Origin: Zoogloea sp.
Lineage (GTDB): Bacteria; Pseudomonadota; Gammaproteobacteria; Burkholderiales; Rhodocyclaceae
NCBI GenBank assembly: GCA_016790385.1
Contig: JAEUNV010000297.1
Location: 1 to 7,923, forward strand
Direction: 5' to 3'
DNA: 7,923 nt
The notes under the pieces are model-generated. The model had not been told where the DNA came from, did no database searches, and saw only the letters and a program-made list of their open reading frames with translations. The position numbers and the translations under genes are program-made. Shown here piece by piece: positions 1 to 6,618 of this stretch (positions are counted from its first letter, which is position 1; each line of letters begins with the position of its first letter).

Positions 1-114
1 GCGGCCCGCCCGGCCAACTCCCGGCTCGACACCCGCAAGCTCCGGCAGGCCTTCGGGCTCAGCCTGCCGGCCTGGCAGCAGGGTGTTGACCGCATGCTCA
101 CCGAAATTCTGTAA
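1..114 (+). CDS. rmlD: dTDP-4-dehydrorhamnose reductase, C-terminal end (partial)
   Basis: The window opens inside a reading frame that runs in frame from base 1 to a TAA at 112-114, giving 37 residues. The motif RPANSRLDTRKL followed by FGLSLPAWQQGV is the typical C-terminal signature of RmlD/RfbD: the conserved RP-NS-LD segment, then the L-LPxW segment. RmlD is the NADPH-dependent last enzyme of dTDP-L-rhamnose synthesis and reduces dTDP-4-keto-L-rhamnose in the cytoplasm. The catalytic Rossmann part lies to the left of the window and cannot be checked. The assignment is strengthened by rmlA and rmlC following directly in the same direction, with no gap to the next frame, as expected for an rmlBDAC operon. 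Confidence 0.9.
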   Translation, partial: AARPANSRLDTRKLRQAFGLSLPAWQQGVDRMLTEIL

Positions 115-126
115 ATGGATCTCCCC

Positions 127-1011
127 ATGACCCAACGCAAAGGCATCATCCTCGCCGGCGGCTCCGGTACCCGGCTGCACCCGGCCACCCTGGCCGTGTC
201 CAAGCAGCTCATCCCGGTGTACGACAATCCGATGATCTACTACCCCCTCAGCACCCTGATGCTGGCGGGTATTCGCGACATCCTCATCATCTCCACCCCC
301 CAGGACACCCCGCGCTTCCAGCAACTGCTGGGCGACGGTGCCCAGTGGGGCCTCAATCTGCAATACGCCGTGCAGCCCAGCCCCGACGGTCTGGCCCAGG
401 CCTTCGTGATCGGCGCCGACTTTGTCGGCACCGGCCCCAGCGCCCTGGTGCTGGGGGACAACCTCTTCTACGGCCATGAGTTCGGCCGTGATCTGCGCGC
501 CGCCAGCACCCGTCATGACGGCGCCACCGTGTTTGCCTACCCGGTGCACGACCCGGAGCGCTACGGGGTTGTCGAGTTCGACGCCGCGGGCCGGGCCATC
601 AGTCTCGAAGAAAAGCCCAAGGCGCCGAAGAGCCGCTACGCGGTGACCGGCCTGTATTTCTACGACAACCGGGTGGTGGACATTGCCCGCGACCTCAAGC
701 CCGGCCCCCGGGGCGAGCTGGAGATCACCGACGTCAATCGCCAATATCTCGAATGGGGCGCGCTGGATGTCCAGGTGATGGGCCGTGGCCACGCCTGGCT
801 CGACACCGGCACCCATGAAAGCCTGCTCGAAGCCGGCCTGTTCATCCAGACCATCGAGAAGCGCCAGGGCCTCAAGATCGCCTGCCCCGAGGAAATCGCC
901 TGGCGTTCCGGCTGGATCGCTGCCGAGCAGCTCCAGGCGCTCGCCGCCCCGCTGGCCAAGAATGGCTATGGTCAGTACCTGTTGCGCATCCTTGACGAAA
1001 AAGTGTTCTGA
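127..1011 (+). CDS. rmlA: glucose-1-phosphate thymidylyltransferase RmlA
   Basis: This enzyme joins dTTP and glucose-1-phosphate to give dTDP-glucose, the first and feedback-controlled step toward dTDP-L-rhamnose. From the ATG at 127 the protein has 294 residues, matching the usual 290-295. Visible motifs are the nucleotide-binding GGSGTRL (11-17), Lys26 in [14 protein letters not shown] (83-92), GDN with Asp111, EEKP (161-164), VTGLYFYDN (173-181) and WLDTGTH with Asp226. Asp111 and Asp226 are the family's Mg-binding aspartates and fall at the numbers known from E. coli RmlA. An earlier ATG at 115 abuts the rmlD stop and would add four residues. I prefer 127 because of the length and numbering and because a GGA at 117-119 sits at Shine-Dalgarno distance; 115 remains possible. 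The gene overlaps rmlC by one base, implying translational coupling. Nothing in it looks damaged. Confidence 0.95.
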   Translation: MTQRKGIILAGGSGTRLHPATLAVSKQLIPVYDNPMIYYPLSTLMLAGIRDILIISTPQDTPRFQQLLGDGAQWGLNLQYAVQPSPDGLAQAFVIGADFVGTGPSALVLGDNLFYGHEFGRDLRAASTRHDGATVFAYPVHDPERYGVVEFDAAGRAISLEEKPKAPKSRYAVTGLYFYDNRVVDIARDLKPGPRGELEITDVNRQYLEWGALDVQVMGRGHAWLDTGTHESLLEAGLFIQTIEKRQGLKIACPEEIAWRSGWIAAEQLQALAAPLAKNGYGQYLLRILDEKVF

Positions 1012-1556
1012 TGAAAGTCATCCCCACCGCCATCGCCGGCCCCCTGATCCTCGAGCCCAAGGTGTTTGGTGATGCCCGGGGCTTCTTCATGGAAAGCTAC
1101 AACGCCCGCGTGTTCCGCGAGGCCACCGGGCTGGACGTGGATTTTGTGCAGGACAATCACTCCCGCTCCGGCAGGGGGGTGCTGCGCGGCCTGCATTACC
1201 AGATCCAGCAGTCCCAGGGAAAGCTCGTGCGGGTGGTCCGCGGCTCGGTGTTCGACGTGGTGGTGGATCTGCGCCGCGCGTCGCCCACCTTCGGGAAGTG
1301 GGTCGGGGCCGAGCTGTCGGAAGAGAACAACCGCCAGTTCTGGATTCCGCCGGGCTTTGCACATGGTTTCCTGGTGACTTCCGACAGCGCCGATTTTCTG
1401 TACAAGACCACCGACTACTACGCCCCCGAGCATGAACGCAGCCTGGCCTGGAACGACCCCGACGTGGGGGTTGCCTGGCCCCTCGACGCGGCCCCCCTGC
1501 TGTCGGCCAAGGACCTGGCTGGCAAGCCCCTGGGAGAATGTGAAACCTTCCCCTGA
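1011..1556 (+). CDS. rmlC: dTDP-4-dehydrorhamnose 3,5-epimerase RmlC
   Basis: RmlC epimerises C3 and C5 of dTDP-4-keto-6-deoxyglucose, giving the substrate of RmlD. The 181-residue product has the family length (about 180-185) and its cupin fold signatures. These include GDARGFFMESYN (20-31), QDNHS (47-51), LRGLHYQ (58-64) with the catalytic base His62 and substrate-contacting Arg59, Lys71 in QGKLVRV, the VVDLR strand (84-88), WIPPGFAHGF (111-120), and Tyr131 in FLYKTTDYY, the likely proton donor. Its ATG shares one base with the rmlA TGA, so the two are almost certainly co-translated. The order rmlD-rmlA-rmlC is the common one in proteobacterial rhamnose operons. No rml gene follows; the next gene has its own upstream gap and probable promoter. 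Confidence 0.95.
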   Translation: MKVIPTAIAGPLILEPKVFGDARGFFMESYNARVFREATGLDVDFVQDNHSRSGRGVLRGLHYQIQQSQGKLVRVVRGSVFDVVVDLRRASPTFGKWVGAELSEENNRQFWIPPGFAHGFLVTSDSADFLYKTTDYYAPEHERSLAWNDPDVGVAWPLDAAPLLSAKDLAGKPLGECETFP

Positions 1557-1592
1557 GTCCCTGCCGTTGGCGCAAGTCTGACAATTATTTCT

Positions 1593-1622
1593 TTGTTGGC
1601 CCGGTCAGCCCCGCGCGATAAT
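1593..1622 (+). promoter_or_regulatory. possible sigma-70 promoter for the UDP-GlcNAc 2-epimerase gene
   Basis: The 98-base space between rmlC and the next gene is locally AT-rich. It holds TTGTTG (1593-1598), 18 bases, then GATAAT (1617-1622), a fair match to -35 and -10 boxes. Transcription would start near 1629, about 26 bases before the ATG at 1655. GCGC repeats flank the -10 box on both sides (1613-1616 and 1623-1628). No clear rmlC terminator is seen, so read-through from the rml operon may also serve the gene. This is pattern matching only. Confidence 0.4.
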
Positions 1623-1644
1623 GCGCGCCTGTCATTCCGTCCGT

Positions 1645-1648
1645 GGAG
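1645..1648 (+). promoter_or_regulatory. Shine-Dalgarno site deciding the epimerase start
   Basis: GGAG lies 6 bases before the ATG at 1655. It overlaps the alternative in-frame GTG at 1643, which has no comparable site of its own. This favours the ATG as the true start. Confidence 0.6.
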
Positions 1649-1654
1649 TCCCGC

Positions 1655-2761
1655 ATGCCCCGTTCCCTCATCTATCTCGTCGCCGGCGCGCGTCCCAATT
1701 TCATGAAGATTGCGCCGATCGTGCGAGCCCTGCAGGCGCGGGCCGATCGCTTCGACTTTCGCATCATCCATACCGGCCAGCACTATGACCGGGAAATGAG
1801 CGACGTTTTCTTCGATGAGCTGGGCATTCCCAAGCCTGATTACCACCTGGAGGCCGGAGGCGGCAGCCACGCCACCCAGACCGCCAAGATCATGGTGGCT
1901 TTCGAGGAAATCTGCCAGAAGGCCCGCCCCGACTGTGTGCTGGTGGTGGGTGATGTGAATTCCACCCTGGCCTGCTCCATCGACGCCAAGAAACTCGACA
2001 TCCCCGTGGCCCACGTGGAAGCCGGCCTGCGCAGCGGTGACATGCGCATGCCCGAGGAGATCAACCGCCTGGTGACTGACAGCATCTCCGACTGGTTCTT
2101 CTGCACCGAGCCGGCGGGTGTGGACAACCTGTTGCGTGAAGGCAAGGCCCAGGATGTGGTCTTCCATGTCGGACATGTGATGGTCGATAACCTGCTCTTC
2201 CAGCGCGACAAACTCGACGCTTCCGACAAGGCGGGCATGGAAACCCAGGCCATCAAGGCCCGCTATCCCAAATATGGCGTGGTGACGCTGCATCGTCCGT
2301 CCAACGTGGACGACGAAGGCAATCTGCGTGGCATAGCCGGTGCGCTCAAGCAGATTGCCGCCGACCTGCCCTTGATCTTCCCGGTGCATCCGCGCACCCG
2401 TGGCAACCTCGAGAAATTCGGCCTCGACCTGGGCCCCAATGTGGTGCTGACCAAGCCCCAGTCCTACATGGAATTCCTCAACCTGTGGAAGGATGCGGCG
2501 CTGATCATGACCGACAGTGGCGGCCTCCAGGAGGAGACCACTGCCCTGGGCATTCCCTGCCTGACCCTGCGCGAAAACACCGAGCGCCCGGTGACCCTCG
2601 ACGAGGGCAGCAATGTGCTGGTCGGTACCGACCCGGCGCGCATCCTTGAGGAAGCCGCCAAGGTGCTGGCCGGCCAGGGCAAGCAGGGGCGCCGCCCGGC
2701 CCTGTGGGATGGCAAGGCCGCCGAGCGTATCGTGGCCGACCTGGATCGGCTGCTGGCCTGA
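1655..2761 (+). CDS. wecB: UDP-N-acetylglucosamine 2-epimerase (non-hydrolysing)
   Basis: The enzyme interconverts UDP-GlcNAc and UDP-ManNAc in the cytoplasm, supplying ManNAc-type sugars for O-antigen, capsule or enterobacterial-common-antigen-like polymers. From the ATG at 1655 it has 368 residues, within the family range of about 360-390. Visible motifs are GARPNFMK (11-18), HTGQHYD (39-45), VVGDVNSTLA with Asp100, HVEAGLRSGD with Glu122, MPEEINR with Glu134, LHRPSNVD with His213, and near the C-terminus TDSGGLQEET followed by an RENTERPVT segment. Asp100, Glu122, Glu134 and His213 correspond to the catalytic Asp95, Glu117, Glu131 and His213 of E. coli WecB. A GTG at 1643 would add four residues but lacks a good ribosome site. 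No ManNAc dehydrogenase (wecC) follows, so the fate of UDP-ManNAc is decided elsewhere. The HRPSNVD variant, where E. coli WecB has HRREN, marks a subgroup, so wecB here denotes the reaction rather than strict orthology. Confidence 0.93.
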   Translation: MPRSLIYLVAGARPNFMKIAPIVRALQARADRFDFRIIHTGQHYDREMSDVFFDELGIPKPDYHLEAGGGSHATQTAKIMVAFEEICQKARPDCVLVVGDVNSTLACSIDAKKLDIPVAHVEAGLRSGDMRMPEEINRLVTDSISDWFFCTEPAGVDNLLREGKAQDVVFHVGHVMVDNLLFQRDKLDASDKAGMETQAIKARYPKYGVVTLHRPSNVDDEGNLRGIAGALKQIAADLPLIFPVHPRTRGNLEKFGLDLGPNVVLTKPQSYMEFLNLWKDAALIMTDSGGLQEETTALGIPCLTLRENTERPVTLDEGSNVLVGTDPARILEEAAKVLAGQGKQGRRPALWDGKAAERIVADLDRLLA

Positions 2762-2768
2762 AGAGCGT

Positions 2769-2785
2769 CCCGCACCGGCTGCGGG
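2769..2785 (+). terminator. short GC hairpin just after the epimerase stop
   Basis: CCCGCA (2769-2774) pairs with TGCGGG (2780-2785) around a 5-base loop, starting 8 bases after the stop codon at 2761. No T run follows it. It may help the larger hairpin downstream stop or stabilise the transcript, but by itself it is a weak call. Confidence 0.3.
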
Positions 2786-2794
2786 TGTGGATTG

Positions 2795-2837
2795 AAGACG
2801 GCGGATGTTGCGATGGTTTCGCAACATCCGCCGTCTT
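2795..2837. terminator. perfect 19-bp inverted repeat between convergent genes, probable bidirectional terminator
   Basis: The arm at 2795-2813 (AAGACGGCGG then ATGTTGCGA) is the exact reverse complement of 2819-2837, with a 5-base loop TGGTT. It sits in the 94-base gap between the + strand epimerase and the - strand tail-like genes, where a two-way transcription stop is expected. The outer pairs are AAGA/TCTT, so either transcript's stem ends in a short CUU rather than a long U tract, which makes it an imperfect intrinsic terminator. It could instead be a copy of a dispersed palindrome or a protein-binding site; one window cannot show that. Confidence 0.65.
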
Positions 2838-2855
2838 GCATCAAGGGGGCGGTGA

Positions 2856-3632
2856 TCAGCCGCCGACCGGTGGACGGGAGGGCAGGTGCACGGCCACGTC
2901 CACTTGGCGGATGCGCCCCTGGGGGTCGGGTGCGCCGAGGGTCAGGCTGGTTTCCAGCTCGCCCCGTATCTGGCAAAGGGCCACGCTGCGCGGCCAGTCG
3001 CGGGCGTCCGGGTCGAGGTCGCGCTCGATTCCGGCCAGGCTCACCCGTGGGTGGGTAAAACGCAGGGCAAGCCGGGGCGGAGCGCTGCTGAGATCGATCA
3101 CGTCCAGCCCGGCAAAGGCAGCCAGTGAGGCTGCCAGACTGCGGGCGAGGAGATCGTCGGCAGTGTCCATGTCCCGCGCCCAGGCTCGCAGTTCCAGCTC
3201 GATCCTGCCGTTGCAGCGCTCCTGGTAGCCGGTGCAGGGGGCGCCGCGGGTACGGGCCAGCACCGGGCCGCGGGGTTCCTGAAAAAAGCGCAGGGTGCGC
3301 CCGTCGAGGACGTAGGCGTCACCCGCGGCCAGTACGCGGCCGGGCGGGCAATGAACCTCGGTGAGGTCGCCGACGGCGTCGGCCGGCAGGGTGAAGTCCA
3401 GCGGATGGCCGGGGGTGGCGATCAGGCCACCCTGCCAGCCCAGGAAGGCCGCATCGCGGGTGGCCAGGTCGTCCGGGCCGCTTGGCGCATCACGGACGAG
3501 GCGCAGGGCATGGATGGCGACGCGACTGGCGGTGCCGTCGGGGGCCGCCGCGGGGCCGGTCCGCAGGTCTTGCCCGGGGGGCAGAGCGGCCGCGACGGCG
3601 GGGCGTAGGAGCTGTTCGAGGGGGCTGAGCAT
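2856..3632 (-). CDS. unrecognised 258-residue protein, last gene of the tail-like block
   Basis: I do not recognise a family with certainty. The ATG at 3632 follows the upstream gene's TGA by 3 bases and has GGAAG about 8 bases before it, so translation is probably coupled. The protein starts with a short helix-like stretch (LEQLLRPAVAAAL, 5-17) followed by PPG. A mixed middle region contains GWQGG (65-69) and ends in a Cys-containing segment, with Cys95, Cys133 and Cys140. The second half holds a strand (RIELELRAWA, 143-152), a long helix (TADDLLARSLAASLAAFAGL, 157-176) and further strands up to VDVAVHL (244-250). This strand, helix, strand order with a W-A segment resembles tail-terminator or tail-completion proteins of phages and phage-like particles, but the match is by eye and weak. 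There is no signal peptide or membrane segment. Its place at the end of the fibre-containing run supports a structural or accessory role. Confidence 0.75.
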   Translation of the reverse strand: MLSPLEQLLRPAVAAALPPGQDLRTGPAAAPDGTASRVAIHALRLVRDAPSGPDDLATRDAAFLGWQGGLIATPGHPLDFTLPADAVGDLTEVHCPPGRVLAAGDAYVLDGRTLRFFQEPRGPVLARTRGAPCTGYQERCNGRIELELRAWARDMDTADDLLARSLAASLAAFAGLDVIDLSSAPPRLALRFTHPRVSLAGIERDLDPDARDWPRSVALCQIRGELETSLTLGAPDPQGRIRQVDVAVHLPSRPPVGG

Positions 3633-3635
3633 GGG

Positions 3636-4946
3636 TCAGTCTTCCGGGTCGAGTACGCCGGCCTGAAAGCGCAGCCAGGGGGCCGGGGCGGGTGTGTCGA
3701 GGGGCAGCCAGGGGCCGTCGCCGCGGCATTGGGCGGCCGTTTCGACGAGGGGCGGGCAAGGGGCCTCGGCGTACCACAGCAGGCCGCCGTGTTCGACGCG
3801 GCATACCAGCCACCAGGGCTGGCCGACCATGGGTCGGGGGGTGGGCAGGCGGCTGATGAACCAGTCGGGAGCGTCACCCGCCGGAATGGTGATGGGCCAG
3901 CAGATCAAGGCGGGCGGGGTCGGGGAGCCGTGGTCGTCGGTGTGGATACTCAGCATGCCCCGGGCCTCTGCGTCGCCGGGGTTGCGTAGCTGTAGTTGGA
4001 CGCTGGACAGGCGCACCCCCTGCGGCAGGGGCGCAAGGCGCAGCCCGGCCGCGTGGTCGGCGTCGCACAGACGGGCCAGGCGAGGGGCACCTGAGACCGG
4101 CGGCAGCAGCGCGCGCTCCCCCGGGCGGGGCTGGTCAGTGGGTTCGGGGGGCGGTGTGACGGGCGTGGTGGGACGGGGCGGGGCGTCAAGCTCGGCATCG
4201 AAGGCGATCACACGCAACGGGTGGGCGTTGGCGGTGGCGATGTTGAGCGGAACAGTGGCGGCGTCCGGATGGTCGCTGAGGTAACGGTTGACGGCCCGGG
4301 CGAGCCCCGCCACCACCAGCCCCCCCTCGGGCAGGGGGCCGTCGGGGCTGAAGAAGGGCGGTTCATTGCCGATCGCCACGCTCAGCCGGCAGGGCTGCCG
4401 GGTAAAACGCAGGCCGATGCGGCGCCCGTTGAGCGTGCCGGGAATGAGCACGCCGGTGCGCTTCTCCGCGGCATCGCCTTCGATCAGCATCTCGGCCATC
4501 AGGCCCGATGTGCATTGGGCGGGAAAACTCTGCTCGGTACCGGTGGGCAGGGTGTCCAGCGGCGCCAGGGGGAGCCAGCTGCCATTGCTGAAGAGGCGCA
4601 GGCGCGCGCCGGTCCGGCGGGGCGGGACGAGGGCGCCCGCCGCGGGTGGGGTGGCATCCACCAGCACGCCGACGAGGGCACGGGCCTCGGTCCAGTCGAT
4701 GCGGGCCCACTGCCAGAGGGCGTCCTTCTTGCCGGCCTGCGGGCCGATGTCGGTGGCAAGGCCCGGAAATTCCAGTTCATCAAGGGGGCGCTCGCCGCCT
4801 TCGGCGGCACCGACAAGCAGCTGGGCAGCGGCCAGGCTTCGCCCGGGCGGCAGGGATAGGGCCAGGGCGAGCCCGTCGCCGGCATTCCAATTCCGCCCGG
4901 TTGCGGGCTGGTCATCCGGGCCTCGCAGGGAGACGGATTCGGCCAT
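3636..4946 (-). CDS. two-domain tail-associated protein with a jelly-roll-like C-terminus (function unknown)
   Basis: From the ATG at 4946 the product has 436 residues. A TTG at 4976 in the same frame would add ten residues and overlap the previous gene by 14 bases; I prefer 4946 for its GGAG site. Residues 1-250 form a beta-rich region (for example LALALSLPPG and ARLRLFSNGSWLPL). Residues 254-283 are a Pro-rich linker with many PPRP and TPPPEPT steps. Residues 290-436 contain RLSSVQLQLRNPG, then SIHTDDHGSPTPPAL, then GQPWWLVCRVEHGGLLWYAE. That order (strand with LSSV, then D-x-G-x-P, then a W-x-V strand and a WY strand) resembles the jelly-roll 'choice-of-anchor' style domains of surface proteins. 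This suggests a ligand-binding or cell-surface-contact part, by inference. There is no signal peptide. The neighbours are fibre and coiled-coil genes upstream and an unknown tail-like gene downstream. Confidence 0.75.
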   Translation of the reverse strand: MAESVSLRGPDDQPATGRNWNAGDGLALALSLPPGRSLAAAQLLVGAAEGGERPLDELEFPGLATDIGPQAGKKDALWQWARIDWTEARALVGVLVDATPPAAGALVPPRRTGARLRLFSNGSWLPLAPLDTLPTGTEQSFPAQCTSGLMAEMLIEGDAAEKRTGVLIPGTLNGRRIGLRFTRQPCRLSVAIGNEPPFFSPDGPLPEGGLVVAGLARAVNRYLSDHPDAATVPLNIATANAHPLRVIAFDAELDAPPRPTTPVTPPPEPTDQPRPGERALLPPVSGAPRLARLCDADHAAGLRLAPLPQGVRLSSVQLQLRNPGDAEARGMLSIHTDDHGSPTPPALICWPITIPAGDAPDWFISRLPTPRPMVGQPWWLVCRVEHGGLLWYAEAPCPPLVETAAQCRGDGPWLPLDTPAPAPWLRFQAGVLDPED

Positions 4947-4954
4947 GCCCCGCG

Positions 4955-4958
4955 CTCC
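4955..4958 (-). promoter_or_regulatory. Shine-Dalgarno site deciding the start at 4946
   Basis: Read on the - strand, GGAG lies 8 bases before the ATG at 4946 and just after the stop codon of the 71-residue gene (4963-4965). It favours 4946 over the in-frame TTG at 4976. Confidence 0.55.
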
Positions 4959-4962
4959 GGGT

Positions 4963-5178
4963 TCAGTTGGCGACAAGCCGCGGACCGGCGGCTTCGCCGG
5001 CGTCCTGTTCGGCGGCCTCGGTGGCGAGCAGTTCTTCCAGCACCTGGATGGCGCCGCTGATGCGCATCATGGTCGCGCGCAGCTCGTCCTGTTTCTTCTG
5101 GAGTTCGTTCATCACGCCGGCGCCGGCTTCATATTCGCGGCGCAGTTCCTCAAGGCGGGTTTCGATCATGGGCTTCAT
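4963..5178 (-). CDS. small coiled-coil protein (71 residues)
   Basis: No named family is recognised, but the sequence is clearly patterned. Residues 5-51 follow an unbroken 4-3 spacing at positions 5, 9, 12, 16, 19, 23, 26, 30, 33, 37, 40, 44, 47 and 51. These are I, L, L, Y, G, M, L, Q, L, M, I, I, L, L, with charged residues between them. This predicts one continuous coiled coil of about 47 residues, with one softer point at Gly19-Gly21. The last 20 residues are acidic and Ala/Gly-rich and probably disordered. The start at 5178 lies 30 bases after the fibre gene's stop, with GGAAA upstream. Proteins of this type next to fibre genes may act as fibre chaperones, trimerisation partners or connectors. 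That role is inference from position, and it could equally be a small structural protein. No signal peptide or membrane segment is visible. Confidence 0.75.
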   Translation of the reverse strand: MKPMIETRLEELRREYEAGAGVMNELQKKQDELRATMMRISGAIQVLEELLATEAAEQDAGEAAGPRLVAN

Positions 5179-5208
5179 GGCAGGTTTCCGGGTTGGCTTG
5201 CGGGTGGA

Positions 5209-6606
5209 TCAGCGAAGGAAGACGAAGACATCAATGAGGCCGGTGCCGCCCTCGAAATGCTCGAGGGCCTTGCCGATGGTGGTGCCGGGGGCGGCGTCGC
5301 CGGCGCGCATGGCGTGGCCGGGAGGCGTGGCGGCAACGAGGAGGTCGCCCTTGCGGATGGCGCCGTTCTCGCCGCTCACCTTGCAGCGCACCCGCCCCAC
5401 CAGGGCAATCGGATATTCGCCCGGGCGCGGTATCCGGCGGGCGGGGTCGGCGCCGAGCAGCAGGCCGGGGTCGGAGGACACGACGCCCAGCACCAGCGGG
5501 TCACCGCGCTGGCGGCAGCGCACGATGCCCGTCCCGTCCGGGTCGAGGCTGACCACATCGCCGGGCTCCAGGATCTCATGGGTGTCGAAGTTTTCGGCCA
5601 GGTCACGGTTGCCCGTCTGCACGCCATGCCTCGACCAGATGGTGCCCTCGGCCTCCACGTCCCAGGTATGGATGCCACCGCCCCAGCCGGCGCTGAGAGG
5701 TTGTGGCGAGTAGCCGCGGGTGCCAAGGTTGCCGGCGATGAAGACGTTGTCCCACATCTTGACGACCCGCCCCAGGGGGGCTCCGGTGGAACGGCCGAGG
5801 ATCATCAGCGCGTTGTAGGTGCTGCCGTCGTTTTCGATGGCGGCGAAGCCGGGGGTGTTGCCAAAGCCGGTATGGCGATGGGTGGTTTCGGTGAAATAGA
5901 TGTCGGAGCCGCCCGCATGGATGGCGCCGCGCACGTCGAGCTTGGCATTGGGGGCGGCGGTGCCGATGCCCAGATTGGCGTCGTTGATGGCGCAGACCTT
6001 GCTGCCGATGACGGCGATGTTGTGGGCATTGCTGCCGTCCGGCTCCATGCGCAGGAAGCGGAATTCCTGGCCGGCGCCGTCACCGCTGATGTGCAGGTTG
6101 GCGCCGGGCTTGTCGGCGTCCAGGCGTTTCCAGCTGCCATCGTAATAGGCGTTCCACCCCAGGTTGGTCCAGGGATTCTCCCGCGAGCCGCAGTCCAGAG
6201 TGGTGAGATTGCCCATCTGCAATCGGCAGCCGGCCGGTCGTTCGGTGCCGATGCCCAGGTTGCCGATCACGTTGAGCCGGCCTTCGACAGTGTCGCCGTT
6301 GCGGTTGAGCATGGTGCGGACGCTGCCGATGAGGCTGTCGATTTCGGCCAGCAGGGTGCGTGCGCTGACCTTCAGCTCACCGCGAACCTCCAGATCCTGC
6401 ACGGTGACACGGGCGTCGGGGTCGATGCGGCTGCCGTCGATGGCTTTCTCGAGGATGCCCTCCCGGGGGATGGGGGCGCCGAGGCCGCCGGTGTGGTCAT
6501 GGGCGCCAATGTCTTCCCGGGCGCGGACCTGGGCCTCGTTCCAGTGGTCGGCACGGATCACGTCGCCAGCGGCGCGTTTGACGTAGGGCTCTGGGCGGTC
6601 GGCCAT
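5209..6606 (-). CDS. tail-fibre-like protein with a DLAENF/GVVS-type C-terminal domain
   Basis: The product has 465 residues. It opens with a short conserved-looking head (GDVIRADHWNEAQ, 14-26, then HDHTGG, 36-41, and AIDGSRIDPDA, 55-65), likely the attachment end. A strand-helix connector (LEVRGELKV, then a helix around 84-101) leads to repeats of the type NLGIGT-xxP at 116-124 and again in the middle, typical of beta-helical or S74-family fibres. An MILG module with HRHTG and NDGSTYNAL follows. The last 131 residues (335-465) start DLAENFDTHEILEPGDVVSLD and continue with LVLGVVSSDPGLLLG, YPIALVGRVRCKV, IRKGDLLVAA, PGHAM, IGKALEHFEGGTGLI. This is a compact domain seen at the ends of many fibre-like proteins; it is reminiscent of peptidase G2-type self-processing domains, but I cannot show catalytic residues. 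The GGGAG site 7 bases before the ATG supports the start. The upstream gene ends 12 bases before it. Confidence 0.85.
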   Translation of the reverse strand: MADRPEPYVKRAAGDVIRADHWNEAQVRAREDIGAHDHTGGLGAPIPREGILEKAIDGSRIDPDARVTVQDLEVRGELKVSARTLLAEIDSLIGSVRTMLNRNGDTVEGRLNVIGNLGIGTERPAGCRLQMGNLTTLDCGSRENPWTNLGWNAYYDGSWKRLDADKPGANLHISGDGAGQEFRFLRMEPDGSNAHNIAVIGSKVCAINDANLGIGTAAPNAKLDVRGAIHAGGSDIYFTETTHRHTGFGNTPGFAAIENDGSTYNALMILGRSTGAPLGRVVKMWDNVFIAGNLGTRGYSPQPLSAGWGGGIHTWDVEAEGTIWSRHGVQTGNRDLAENFDTHEILEPGDVVSLDPDGTGIVRCRQRGDPLVLGVVSSDPGLLLGADPARRIPRPGEYPIALVGRVRCKVSGENGAIRKGDLLVAATPPGHAMRAGDAAPGTTIGKALEHFEGGTGLIDVFVFLR

Positions 6607-6613
6607 GGTGGGG

Positions 6614-6618
6614 CTCCC
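6614..6618 (-). promoter_or_regulatory. Shine-Dalgarno site of the second fibre gene
   Basis: GGGAG on the - strand lies 7 bases before the ATG at 6606, inside the 12-base space after the first fibre gene's TGA. The strong site and tiny gap suggest that both fibre proteins are made from the same message. Confidence 0.55.

Noticed and set aside
1418..2827. A 469-codon open frame on the - strand over the epimerase gene
   Set aside because: It is antisense to a gene with intact catalytic residues, has no recognisable motif and runs into the hairpin region; it is a by-product of the high GC content.
2848..2864. GGCGG and CCGCC pairing around the stop codon of the 258-residue gene
   Set aside because: A 5-bp stem with a 7-base loop is expected by chance at this GC content, and it includes the stop codon.
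3422..3877. A 151-codon - strand frame bridging the 258- and 436-residue genes
   Set aside because: It is a different frame on the same strand as the two real genes. Its composition is Pro/Ala/Arg-rich with no motif, whereas the two chosen frames abut with a 3-base gap and a ribosome site.
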